Positions 1-5,577 of a DNA stretch of 5,718 nucleotides are shown one piece after another (positions within the stretch are counted from its first letter, which is position 1; each line of letters opens with the position of its first letter). The DNA is from Desulfobia sp. GTDB taxonomy: Bacteria > Desulfobacterota > Desulfobulbia > Desulfobulbales > SURF-16. The translations under genes were made by a program, and so were the position numbers. The DNA is taken from assembly GCA_030608985.1 (NCBI GenBank), contig JAUWDC010000096.1, forward strand, positions 1-5,718, given 5' to 3'. The notes under the pieces are model-generated. The model was not told the origin of the DNA, did no database searches, and saw nothing but the letters and a program-made list of their open reading frames with translations.

Positions 1-67
1 TATTTTTTACTTTAATTACAGCATGTTATAAAAAAATAACAAAAAAAATTCAGCCACTGGACAAACG

Positions 68-83
68 TGGCACTTCAGTTGCA
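68..83 (+). promoter_or_regulatory. sigma-54 (RpoN) -24/-12 promoter
   Basis: The + strand reads TGGCAC at 68-73, a five-base spacer, then TTGCA at 79-83. This matches the sigma-54 consensus TGGCAC-N5-TTGCA at every conserved position, and the invariant GG (69-70) and GC (81-82) are exactly 10 bases apart as required. Transcription would begin near position 94. RpoN promoters need an upstream enhancer-binding protein. The only symmetrical site seen upstream is GTTAT-N6-ATAAC at 25-40, which is too weak to assign to a regulator. Downstream there is no + strand protein gene, only a terminator about 100 bases away, so the promoter probably drives a small RNA. One such match can occur by chance in AT-rich DNA, but the fit and the terminator make that less likely. 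Confidence 0.7.
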
Positions 84-93
84 ATAATTAAAA

Positions 94-217
94 AGCAAGA
101 ATGATAAACTTTGAGGGTTTAACATAATAAAAAATAATAAAAATTAAGAGAGAAACCGCTCAATAGTTATTTATTCCATAAGGGGAGCAGGGTCTGACGA
201 TCCTGCTCCCCTTTTTG
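94..217 (+). ncRNA. candidate sigma-54-dependent small RNA
   Basis: This is an inferred transcript of about 125 nt, bounded by the RpoN promoter (68-83) and the intrinsic terminator (179-216). Its body is very A-rich and looks unstructured (roughly 118-170, many AAU/AAA runs), followed by a GC-rich 3' hairpin and U tail. That is the general architecture of Hfq- or ProQ-type trans-acting small RNAs. The only ATG-led frame inside is eight codons (101-127) without a ribosome binding site, so it is unlikely to be an mRNA. It converges on the radical SAM gene ending at 229 and would be antisense to any read-through from that gene. I recognise no known RNA family; it does not resemble Qrr or GlmY/GlmZ sequences as I recall them. 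The alternative is that the terminator simply ends a long 3' untranslated region of a gene left of the window. Confidence 0.5.
179..216 (+). terminator. Rho-independent terminator
   Basis: A perfect 11-bp stem, AGGGGAGCAGG (181-191) against CCTGCTCCCCT (202-212), encloses a 10-base loop. It can be extended by A-T pairs at its base (179-180 with 213-214). A T run follows on the + strand (212-216, then GTTT), so its orientation fits ending a + strand transcript. On the minus strand the hairpin is followed only by TTATGG, so it would be a weaker terminator for the radical SAM gene, which ends 13 bases away. Confidence 0.87.
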
Positions 218-228
218 TTTACTAGCAC

Positions 229-1743
229 CTATTTTACCGTATTGAAAAAAGGCGCATGATTGGAAGTAAAAAAAGGAGGATCACGAGTAATGATTGATGC
301 TACTGCAGGGTGCCTCTTAAATTCCTTATCAAGAAAACGTCTCACTTCTTTACGGTTCCACCCCTGAGGATGTTGAAAGTCGGTATACAGGCCAAGATCC
401 CCTTCATAAAAGTTGTTCACCTCCAGGCTTGAGGACTCCGAACTATTGATTGGCATATTAAATACAGCAAGGTTGAGAAAGCTAATCTCATCATGGTGCT
501 TTATGACAAACTCAAGTGTATGGCGTGCTTCATTAAGCGATTCAGCCGGTGTTCCAAAAAGAAGATACACATAGGTTTCAATACCTGCTTTCCTGAGAGC
601 CCTTAAACTTTTCGACACCATTCCCAGATTGATGCCTTTCTCCATCTTATCCAACACACCCTGATCACCCGATTCCAATCCAAGTTTGAGCATGACGCAC
701 CCTGAATTACGCAAAGATTTACAAAATTCTTCATCTGCAAGGTCGTTATTCACTCTGGCAAATCCGTACCAGTTTACGCCTGGTGGATTTGTTATCATAT
801 AGTGCATCAGAGAAGGACTGATAGCGTTATCGAGAAAGTGAAGTAAGGAGGGTGAGTATTGAGATTTCAAATACTGAATTTCATGCCCTACACAATCTGA
901 AGGCAATGACACGTATGAATTCCCCTCAGCCGTTTCAGGGCAAAAGGAGCATTTATTCCAATAACAACCATAAGATGCGGCATACGGAAGAATAAAACCA
1001 GGAGAAAGATACTCTGAAAGAGGAAAATCGCCATAACACGGCGGGAGACTCTTTCCTTCATTTTCTTTCTTCATCAAGGCCAGTAAGCTGTCTTCACCGG
1101 GACCGGCAACAAGGTGATCAACAAGTCCTGCAAAAGGATTCTCCCATGTCGGATTTCTCATCCAGGAGGTAATCAGGCCACCACCAATGACAATTGGCAA
1201 CCGGGGATACATTCTTTTAACAAAGCCAACCATGGCAAATGTACAGGGAGCCTGACTCAGATAATTCAAGGAGAAACCTATCATTTCCGGCTGCCTGGAC
1301 TCTATAACCGAGACAAGGCGATCTGAAAAATAGGGATAAAAAATGTTACCCTCAGGAAATGATGCCGATTTTACAAGATCATCACTTTGAATAGATGAAC
1401 TATCGGGGTCCTGATAGTTAACCAGGCTCAACGACAAGCCATACTCCTGACCAACTACACCAATAATCCGATTTAACTCGGTTACCGCTTTTTTATAAGC
1501 GTCTGCATTCTTATAAATCCTGGAATTTCGAATGGCATCAAGGTTTGCTTCTCTATTTTTATAGGCACGTTTTCCCCATGTATCTTTTGGCTGTCTCGCC
1601 ATCTTCAACAGGTAATGCATTCCTTCAAGATTACAATCAAGTACATCACAGGGAATATTGTGACCTCGAAGGACACCGGTCAGGCGAGCAATACCTGCTG
1701 GAGGTTCACATGGTTTTGCAACAGGTGGATAAATAAGTAACAT
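229..1743 (-). CDS. B12-binding-type radical SAM protein
   Basis: A 504-residue protein with the two-part architecture of cobalamin-type radical SAM enzymes. Residues 1-250 resemble a degenerate B12-binding Rossmann region: an MLLIYPP start, PPAGIARLTGVLRGHN near 14-29, IGFSLN near 155-160, IGGG near 186-189 and VAGPGEDSLLAL near 212-223. The usual DxHxxG cobalamin-ligand motif is not seen, so cobalamin binding is uncertain. The radical SAM core follows. Its [4Fe-4S] cysteines are C260, C265 and C268, in a CX4CX2C spacing (GCYWNKCSFC) rather than the classic CX3CX2C. Further family motifs are GLESGDQGVLDKMEKG (355-370) and YLLFGTPAES (392-401). The substrate is unknown; relatives include methyltransferases and enzymes of RiPP, lipid or cofactor modification. 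The gene is transcribed alone, diverging from the PilZ operon. The ATG start has no clear Shine-Dalgarno. No precursor-peptide gene is visible beside it. Confidence 0.88.
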   Translation of the reverse strand: MLLIYPPVAKPCEPPAGIARLTGVLRGHNIPCDVLDCNLEGMHYLLKMARQPKDTWGKRAYKNREANLDAIRNSRIYKNADAYKKAVTELNRIIGVVGQEYGLSLSLVNYQDPDSSSIQSDDLVKSASFPEGNIFYPYFSDRLVSVIESRQPEMIGFSLNYLSQAPCTFAMVGFVKRMYPRLPIVIGGGLITSWMRNPTWENPFAGLVDHLVAGPGEDSLLALMKKENEGKSLPPCYGDFPLSEYLSPGFILPYAASYGCYWNKCSFCPETAEGNSYVSLPSDCVGHEIQYLKSQYSPSLLHFLDNAISPSLMHYMITNPPGVNWYGFARVNNDLADEEFCKSLRNSGCVMLKLGLESGDQGVLDKMEKGINLGMVSKSLRALRKAGIETYVYLLFGTPAESLNEARHTLEFVIKHHDEISFLNLAVFNMPINSSESSSLEVNNFYEGDLGLYTDFQHPQGWNRKEVRRFLDKEFKRHPAVASIITRDPPFFTSNHAPFFNTVK

Positions 1744-1791
1744 CTGACAATAGCGTAATTTCGAAATGACTTAGAATATCAAAAGATAATA

Positions 1792-1800
1792 TGTTATGAT
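1792..1800 (+). promoter_or_regulatory. probable extended -10 promoter of the PilZ operon, in the divergent region
   Basis: TG-T-TATGAT (1792-1800) is a good extended -10 element, placing a start near 1807 and a leader of about 40 bases before the PilZ ATG. The -35 position (about 1772-1777, TAGAAT) is poor, which extended -10 promoters tolerate. The shared intergenic region also holds a perfect 10-bp palindrome ATTTCGAAAT (1758-1767) and two CGTCA copies (1803-1807 and 1816-1820), all possible operator sites. For the opposite gene only a loose candidate is seen: TTGACG read on the minus strand at 1816-1821 with a suboptimal -10 after a long spacer. All of this is by eye. Confidence 0.4.
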
Positions 1801-1846
1801 TGCGTCATGCGAATACGTCAAATATTAAACATTAAAAAAAACAATC

Positions 1847-2212
1847 ATGTCTCGCGAACGCAGAAAAAATAATAGAATCAAGGTTACCTCCAACTCCTTA
1901 GCATTCATTTCAAATAATGTCACAGAATATGCTGCTGCCTTTTCAGCAGCCATTCTCGATGTAAGTGAGGGAGGTGTTGGTTTCGTCTATATCACTGACC
2001 AGCAGCATGACGATATCAGCTGCACAATGGAGCTCATTGATGACACTATGCACATAGAGAATATCCCTATCTCAATGACATACAATATCTCTTTTGACGG
2101 CTATGAGCCGTTCGGGAAAAAATGTGGGGCATCCTTTCAGCAATTAACAGATGACCAGAAAAAAAGTATACAAGAGTTTATCCAACGTCAAAATTTGCCG
2201 CAGAATGAATAA
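1847..2212 (+). CDS. PilZ domain protein, c-di-GMP receptor
   Basis: A 121-residue protein consisting of one PilZ domain. Both halves of the c-di-GMP binding signature are present: RxxxR near the N-terminus (R6-KNN-R10, within RERRKNNR) and DxSxxG (D38, S40, G43, in ILDVSEGGVGF). A beta-barrel-like stretch and a C-terminal segment with a helical tail (QLTDDQKKSIQEFIQRQ) follow. Single-domain PilZ proteins are cytoplasmic adaptors that change partner binding on sensing c-di-GMP, often in motility, exopolysaccharide or secretion; the partner here is unknown. It is the first gene of a tight three-gene operon, and the next gene begins 6 bases after its stop. There is no purine-rich Shine-Dalgarno, only an A-rich leader. 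The complete motifs argue that it still binds the ligand. Confidence 0.93.
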   Translation: MSRERRKNNRIKVTSNSLAFISNNVTEYAAAFSAAILDVSEGGVGFVYITDQQHDDISCTMELIDDTMHIENIPISMTYNISFDGYEPFGKKCGASFQQLTDDQKKSIQEFIQRQNLPQNE

Positions 2213-2218
2213 ACGATA

Positions 2219-2383
2219 ATGAAAAAAAGCGATCTTACCTTGCTTCTGTTGGCCCTTGCTCTTATACTCGCAGCGATCATTACTCTTATGCGAGGAGGCG
2301 AGAAAAGCAGGCACGGTATTGGTCAAATGAGCACAGGCACAATCCTGGCCCATGTGACACCTCCTCATCAAAACAAAACATGA
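2219..2383 (+). CDS. 54-aa single-span membrane protein (hypothetical)
   Basis: A short open frame of 54 codons begins 6 bases after the PilZ stop and ends in an ATGA overlap with the thioredoxin gene (TGA at 2381-2383, next ATG at 2380-2382). The protein starts MKKSD and has one clear hydrophobic helix (about residues 6-24, LTLLLLALALILAAIITLM). A basic stretch (RGGEKSRHG, 25-33) and a short polar tail ending PPHQNKT follow. It could be a small inner-membrane protein or an uncleaved signal anchor. I recognise no family. The gapless fit between two real genes and the four-base overlap, typical of translational coupling, support its being coding. There is no obvious Shine-Dalgarno, so re-initiation after the PilZ gene is the likely mode. 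It may act with the downstream lipoprotein at the membrane, which is inference only. Confidence 0.68.
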   Translation: MKKSDLTLLLLALALILAAIITLMRGGEKSRHGIGQMSTGTILAHVTPPHQNKT

Positions 2384-2964
2384 ATAAAATGAAAAACTTC
2401 AGGAACACCCCGCAGGTATCTTTTCCAATCGCACGTTGTAAACACTACTTTCTGTTTTGCATCATCTTAATCCTGATGGCAGGCTGCAGTAAAGACAATG
2501 AGGCTGTAGTCACAAAGGCAGAGTTAAACAAATCAGCTCCCGATTTCACTCTCGTCGACTTGCATGGCAAAACCTGGCAACTTTCCAGCCTCCGCGGCAA
2601 AGTCGTATTCATTAATTTCTGGGCAACATGGTGCCCACCATGCCTTGAAGAAATGCCATCCATGCAGGAGCTCCATGAGAATATGACCAATGCCCCTTTC
2701 CAAATGCTGGCTATCCTCAGCAATGACAAACCGGAATTTGCTCAGCTGATGGTTGATAAAAGCGGGTTGACCTTCCCCATACTGATTGATCCGGAATCAG
2801 AAACATCAACTCATTATGGACTTACCGGAGTTCCTGAAACTTTCATTGTCGATCCTCAAGGAATACTGCGGGAAAAATTTCTTGGCCCCCGGCCATGGAA
2901 TTCACAAGGGGCACTGGACATGATAAAGAAATATCTGCCCCAGTCAGGCTCTACTATAAAATAA
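2380..2964 (+). CDS. TlpA/ResA-like thioredoxin-fold lipoprotein
   Basis: A 194-residue extracytoplasmic thiol-disulfide protein. A lipoprotein signal covers about residues 19-36: hydrophobic HYFLFCIILILMAG, then lipobox cysteine C36, with S37 at +2. The n-region is unusually long, and a second ATG at codon 4 (2389) is possible. The AhpC/TSA-redoxin-type domain follows: APDFTLVDLHGKTWQLSSLRGKVVFINFWATWCPPC, with redox cysteines C85 and C88, and the cis-proline loop GVPETF (P152). Proteins of this type reduce or oxidise periplasmic cysteines, for example in cytochrome c maturation or peroxide defence; no cytochrome biogenesis genes are in view. It is the last gene of the PilZ operon, overlapping the 54-aa gene by 4 bases. 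Its TAA stop (2962-2964) lies inside the left target duplication of a transposable element that inserted just downstream. Confidence 0.93.
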   Translation: MNKMKNFRNTPQVSFPIARCKHYFLFCIILILMAGCSKDNEAVVTKAELNKSAPDFTLVDLHGKTWQLSSLRGKVVFINFWATWCPPCLEEMPSMQELHENMTNAPFQMLAILSNDKPEFAQLMVDKSGLTFPILIDPESETSTHYGLTGVPETFIVDPQGILREKFLGPRPWNSQGALDMIKKYLPQSGSTIK

Positions 2965-2968
2965 TACT
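2961..2968. repeat. left 8-bp target-site duplication ATAATACT
   Basis: A perfect 8-bp direct repeat of 3124-3131, immediately outside the left terminal repeat of the 155-bp element. It includes the tlpA stop codon. Eight base pairs is the duplication length typical of IS66-family transposition. Confidence 0.8.
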
Positions 2969-3123
2969 GTAAGAGTTCACCAGCACCTCATCTTCGTCCA
3001 TTTTGGCCTGTCTCACATAGAAGGGCTATAGTTCGAAGTCCCAAACGAACAAATCTAAGGCACTGGTAACCTCCTACAGCTTCGAGTTTCACCTAAAGTT
3101 TATAGCCCCTGGTGAACTATTAC
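2969..3123. mobile_element. 155-bp IS66-type miniature inverted-repeat element
   Basis: The ends are GTAAGAGTTCACCAG (2969-2983) and, read inward from the other side, GTAATAGTTCACCAG (3109-3123), identical at 14 of 15 positions. A perfect 8-bp direct repeat flanks them. IS66-family elements begin with GTAA and duplicate 8 bp, so the assignment rests on both features. The element has no transposase frame and is far too short to be autonomous. Internally, GGGCTATA (3023-3030) pairs with TATAGCCC (3101-3108), and TCGAAG (3033-3038) with CTTCGA (3080-3085), so a transcript from either strand could fold into a long hairpin. It sits between the convergent tlpA and mut7C genes, where that fold may now help end transcription. 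Its right end carries two in-frame stops (TAA, TAG) used by mut7C. Confidence 0.8.
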
Positions 3124-3923
3124 ATAATACTTTTTGTTTCCCGGCACATTCCCAGGACAGCCTGAAGGTTTGCTTCCATTCCCGATCGATGCGAGCCCTG
3201 CCAATAAACCTGACAGCATGTGTTACATTGATGAAAAACAGTGTAATATTTTCTCGTTAAAGGCTCCAAAAGATGGTCTACCTTTTCTTTTTCCACCCTC
3301 AGCAATTGTCCGTTACACCTGAGACAACGCCTATAAGGCTGAATGAGTCTCTCCAACTGAAATAACTGTACAACATCGACAATTTGCTCAATGGGATCAT
3401 TTACCCTGACAAGATGGCCCCATATTACCTTTTTTCGCTTTAAGAGATTGCAATCCTTACTCAACAGTATACGCTGAGTCTTAGATGCCATCTCGGCCAA
3501 TTCATCATCTTCGAAATTATTTTCGTAAACAGTATCAAAACCGAAAATCCTTAGCCATCGTGCAAGTTTTCCAACATTGACGTCACACATAAACTTAAAA
3601 CCATGGGGTAATGCGGGACGAATCCGAGAGGGGGAGAAAAAATCAGTCTGGCTGGAAACAGGATACACCTTGATCCTGTCTGCCGGCATTACAATATAGG
3701 AAAAATCAACCTTATTGGCATTATTAACAATTATACGATCAATTTCTGTGTGTGGAACTCCTAGTGATTCTATGAGATCTTTAATTGATGTTTTTCGCTC
3801 AAGCTCATAAAGCAGATCCGATTGCCCTCTGAATGTCCTTGAAAGCAGTTGCGGTAGATAGCCGTGAAATGAGAGCTCAACAGAAGAACTATCTATTTCA
3901 GATGCATTTTTCTTGAGAGACAT
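3120..3923 (-). CDS. Mut7-C family RNase with ubiquitin-like N-terminal domain
   Basis: A 267-residue protein of three parts. Residues about 14-90 form a beta-grasp, ubiquitin-like domain of the kind fused to Mut7-C proteins (VELSFHGYLPQLL ... IKVYPVS). Residues about 108-190 are the Mut7-C PIN-like nuclease core, with FMCDVNVGKLARWLRIFGFD (acidic D114, then K119, R122, R125), the DDEL cluster (D139, D140, E141) and LLSKD (D157), which would coordinate metal. A zinc ribbon with C200xxC203 and C233xxC236 follows and ends in YWQGSH. The family is predicted to act in RNA metabolism; the substrate is unknown. The gene follows the pseudouridine synthase gene on the same strand but is separated from it by a 150-bp repeat-bearing gap. 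Its ATG has no Shine-Dalgarno. The stop codon comes from the inserted miniature element; before insertion the protein would have ended Ile-Ile-Leu instead of Ile-Met. Confidence 0.9.
   Translation of the reverse strand: MSLKKNASEIDSSSVELSFHGYLPQLLSRTFRGQSDLLYELERKTSIKDLIESLGVPHTEIDRIIVNNANKVDFSYIVMPADRIKVYPVSSQTDFFSPSRIRPALPHGFKFMCDVNVGKLARWLRIFGFDTVYENNFEDDELAEMASKTQRILLSKDCNLLKRKKVIWGHLVRVNDPIEQIVDVVQLFQLERLIQPYRRCLRCNGQLLRVEKEKVDHLLEPLTRKYYTVFHQCNTCCQVYWQGSHRSGMEANLQAVLGMCRETKSIM
3124..3131. repeat. right 8-bp target-site duplication ATAATACT
   Basis: The second copy of the 8-bp direct repeat, directly abutting the right terminal repeat. Read on the minus strand it encodes the last complete codons of mut7C (AGT ATT and the first two bases of the final ATG). 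Confidence 0.8.
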
Positions 3924-3934
3924 AGGATGAAGTC

Positions 3935-4049
3935 GTAAAAACTATAAATTAACCACAGAGCACACAGAGACCACAGAGAAATTTTTTTCATTACAAGCAG
4001 TTGCCTCTGTGATCTCTGTGTGCTCTGTGGTGAGAAAAAGACTTTTTAC
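3935..4049. repeat. long palindrome of tandem 9-bp CACAGAG units
   Basis: Two 27-bp arms (3952-3978 and 4005-4031) are complementary at 26 of 27 positions around a 26-base loop. Each arm is three tandem 9-mers: ACCACAGAG, CACACAGAG and ACCACAGAG on the left, and their complements with one substitution on the right. A further 7-bp inverted pair, GTAAAAA (3935-3941) and TTTTTAC (4043-4049), lies outside and may mark the ends of the unit. From memory, CACAGAG-rich palindromes are dispersed between genes in many environmental bacteria, so this is probably a REP- or MITE-like element. It fills nearly all of the gap between the pseudouridine synthase gene and mut7C. RNA from it would form a very stable hairpin but has no U run after it, so attenuation or mRNA stabilisation is more likely than clean termination. 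Confidence 0.85.
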
Positions 4050-4074
4050 AGGTTAATCATAGAACATATCACTA

Positions 4075-5019
4075 TTATGAATGTTTTCTTAAGGTATCAA
4101 GAATGACCTGCATGTCTGGCCACAGGTTTGAGGAGAACAGCATCCTTTCACCTGTTCTGGGGTGATCGAGAGAAAGCGTTGAGGAGTGAAGACATTGCCT
4201 GTCAATCTTGAGCAGACCACTATTCTTTTTACCGTACAGTTGGTCTCCGGCGACTGGGCAGCCCATGGAAGCCATATGGACACGAATCTGATGTGTCCTT
4301 CCTGTTTCCAGACGAAGTTTCACAAAAGAATAGGAACCAAAAACTTCTTTAACTTCCCAAAGAGTGACGGCATGCTTCCCGCCATTCTCCAACACAGCCA
4401 TTTTTTTCCTCTTCACAGGGTGCCGGCCAATGGCTGACTCTATTTTTCCAGAGGTGACTCGAGGGACACCTGCAAGGATAGCATGGTATATTTTTTCAAC
4501 AGATCTGCTCTGGAACTGTTGCGCCAGTCGATGATGAGATAGATCATTTTTTGCTGCAACCATGACCCCGGACGTATCCTTATCGAGCCGGTGGACTATC
4601 CCTGGCCGCAGTTCCCCGCTAATACCAGACAGGTTACAACAATGATAAAGCAATGCATTGACCAGGGTACCTGAATCATGACCATTAGCAGGATGAACGA
4701 CAAGTCCAGGTGGCTTGGATACGGCAATTAAATCATCATCTTCATAGAGAATATCAAGAGAAATACTCTCAGGTAAGAGAGAAACTGCTTGAGGGGGAGG
4801 AATTGTGATGATTACCGTATCATCACATTGGAGTTGATAGCCGCTTTTTTTTTCCTGATCGTTGACCAGAATATTCCCAGCGCGAATGAGTTTCTGAATT
4901 CTGGAGCGAGTAAGAGATAAAAATTCGTCCAGATCAGCTACAAAAAGATCAAGCCGCTTACCTTTTTGATGGGGAGTGATGCGAAAAAGATACTTTTCCT
5001 CAGGCAAAAACTTTATCAA
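4075..5019 (-). CDS. rluD: RluA/RluD-family 23S rRNA pseudouridine synthase
   Basis: A 314-residue protein of normal RluD length. An S4 RNA-binding domain occupies about residues 18-75 (KRLDLFVADL ... RSRIQKLIRAGNILVND). The catalytic domain has LIAVSKPPGLVVHP (97-110), the signature HRLDKDTSG (143-151) with catalytic aspartate D146, and the RTHQIRVH motif (241-248). RluD makes the pseudouridines in helix 69 of 23S rRNA; other RluA-family targets cannot be excluded, so the symbol is by family resemblance. The likely start is TTG at 5017-5019, which lies 20 bases inside the carD coding region. The frame has an in-frame TAG only four codons upstream and no ATG or GTG until well within the protein. 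A short-spaced GAGG (5023-5026) lies 3 bases before it. Translation is probably coupled to carD. A second TTG at 5005-5007 is the alternative. Confidence 0.92.
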   Translation of the reverse strand: MIKFLPEEKYLFRITPHQKGKRLDLFVADLDEFLSLTRSRIQKLIRAGNILVNDQEKKSGYQLQCDDTVIITIPPPQAVSLLPESISLDILYEDDDLIAVSKPPGLVVHPANGHDSGTLVNALLYHCCNLSGISGELRPGIVHRLDKDTSGVMVAAKNDLSHHRLAQQFQSRSVEKIYHAILAGVPRVTSGKIESAIGRHPVKRKKMAVLENGGKHAVTLWEVKEVFGSYSFVKLRLETGRTHQIRVHMASMGCPVAGDQLYGKKNSGLLKIDRQCLHSSTLSLDHPRTGERMLFSSNLWPDMQVILDTLRKHS

Positions 5020-5479
5020 TATCCTCTTCTACCTGTTCTTTTTTAATATGATTTGCAATCGCAATCTCGGTCATCAGAAGACTCTTGGCAGTATCCATCA
5101 TCTTTCTTTCACCAAAGGAGAGTTCCTTATCTTCCTTTAATAAATAAAGATCACGTAATACCCCTGCTATTTCATATAAAGAACCTGTTTTTATCTTTTC
5201 CATGTATTTGCGATAACGCTGATTCCAAGGACGTGCCTCAATTTCAGTGCCTTTTTCTTTCAATATATCGAATACCCTGCTCACTTCGTCAGAGGCGATA
5301 ATCTCTCGAAGCCCTACACTGTCGGAACTTACTGTCGGAACCATGACAGTCATATTTGAATCCAGTATATGCATCACATAAAAGGCCTGCTCTAGATCCC
5401 CAATTTTTTTGGTTTCAATATTTGTTATTTCGCCTACGCCATGGGCTGGATAGACAGCCATGTCACCTTTATTAAACAA
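5000..5479 (-). CDS. CarD/CdnL-family RNA polymerase-binding regulator
   Basis: A 159-residue protein matching the length and plan of CdnL-type CarD proteins. The N-terminal RNA polymerase-interaction (Tudor-like) domain is FNKGDMAVYPAHGVGEI ... YVMHILDSNMTVMVPT (2-49). A helical DNA-contact domain follows, with the conserved tryptophan W85 in ARPWNQRYRKYMEK and the LLKEDKELSFGERKMMDTAKSLLMTEIA helix region (113-140). Such proteins bind the RNA polymerase beta subunit and stabilise open complexes, especially at rRNA and growth-related promoters. The start is TTG at 5477-5479, chosen because the family begins MFxxGD and because AGGGGG (5486-5491) sits an ideal 6 bases upstream. An ATG at codon 7 (5461) would delete the conserved first strand. 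It leads a minus-strand set with the pseudouridine synthase, overlapping it by 20 bp. Confidence 0.93.
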   Translation of the reverse strand: MFNKGDMAVYPAHGVGEITNIETKKIGDLEQAFYVMHILDSNMTVMVPTVSSDSVGLREIIASDEVSRVFDILKEKGTEIEARPWNQRYRKYMEKIKTGSLYEIAGVLRDLYLLKEDKELSFGERKMMDTAKSLLMTEIAIANHIKKEQVEEDIDKVFA

Positions 5480-5485
5480 TTTACG

Positions 5486-5491
5486 CCCCCT
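5486..5491 (-). promoter_or_regulatory. ribosome binding site supporting a TTG start of carD
   Basis: On the minus strand AGGGGG is followed by CGTAAA and then TTG. The 6-base spacing is ideal and fixes the non-ATG start at 5479, which restores the usual CarD N-terminus. Confidence 0.72.
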
Positions 5492-5577
5492 GTTGGTCTT
5501 AACTGGTAAAAACTATTTCAATTTATACCATGTGGTAAGAGCCTATTTTTAATTTTTATCTTTTTTGCACGGAACGC

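Noticed and set aside
101..127. Eight-codon frame as a leader peptide
   Set aside because: There is no Shine-Dalgarno and no codon bias for one amino acid, and no + strand gene downstream that it could attenuate.
2445..2729. 94-codon minus-strand frame opposite the TlpA-like gene
   Set aside because: It is antisense to a gene with complete thioredoxin motifs and shows no recognisable domain or ribosome binding site.
3031..3040. tRNA-like T-loop (GTTCGAAGTC)
   Set aside because: No acceptor, D or anticodon arms are found around it; TTCGAA is simply part of the internal symmetry of the miniature element.
3952..4031. CRISPR-like array of short repeats
   Set aside because: The 9-bp units are contiguous with no spacers and the two blocks are inverted, so this is a palindrome, not an array.
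4035..4047. Intrinsic terminator after the pseudouridine synthase gene (AAAAAG-A-CTTTTT)
   Set aside because: The symmetry leaves a one-base loop, has almost no GC pairs and no following T run, so it cannot form a working terminator.
4186..4437. 83-codon + strand frame opposite the pseudouridine synthase
   Set aside because: It lies wholly antisense to the conserved catalytic C-terminal half of that enzyme and resembles no protein family.
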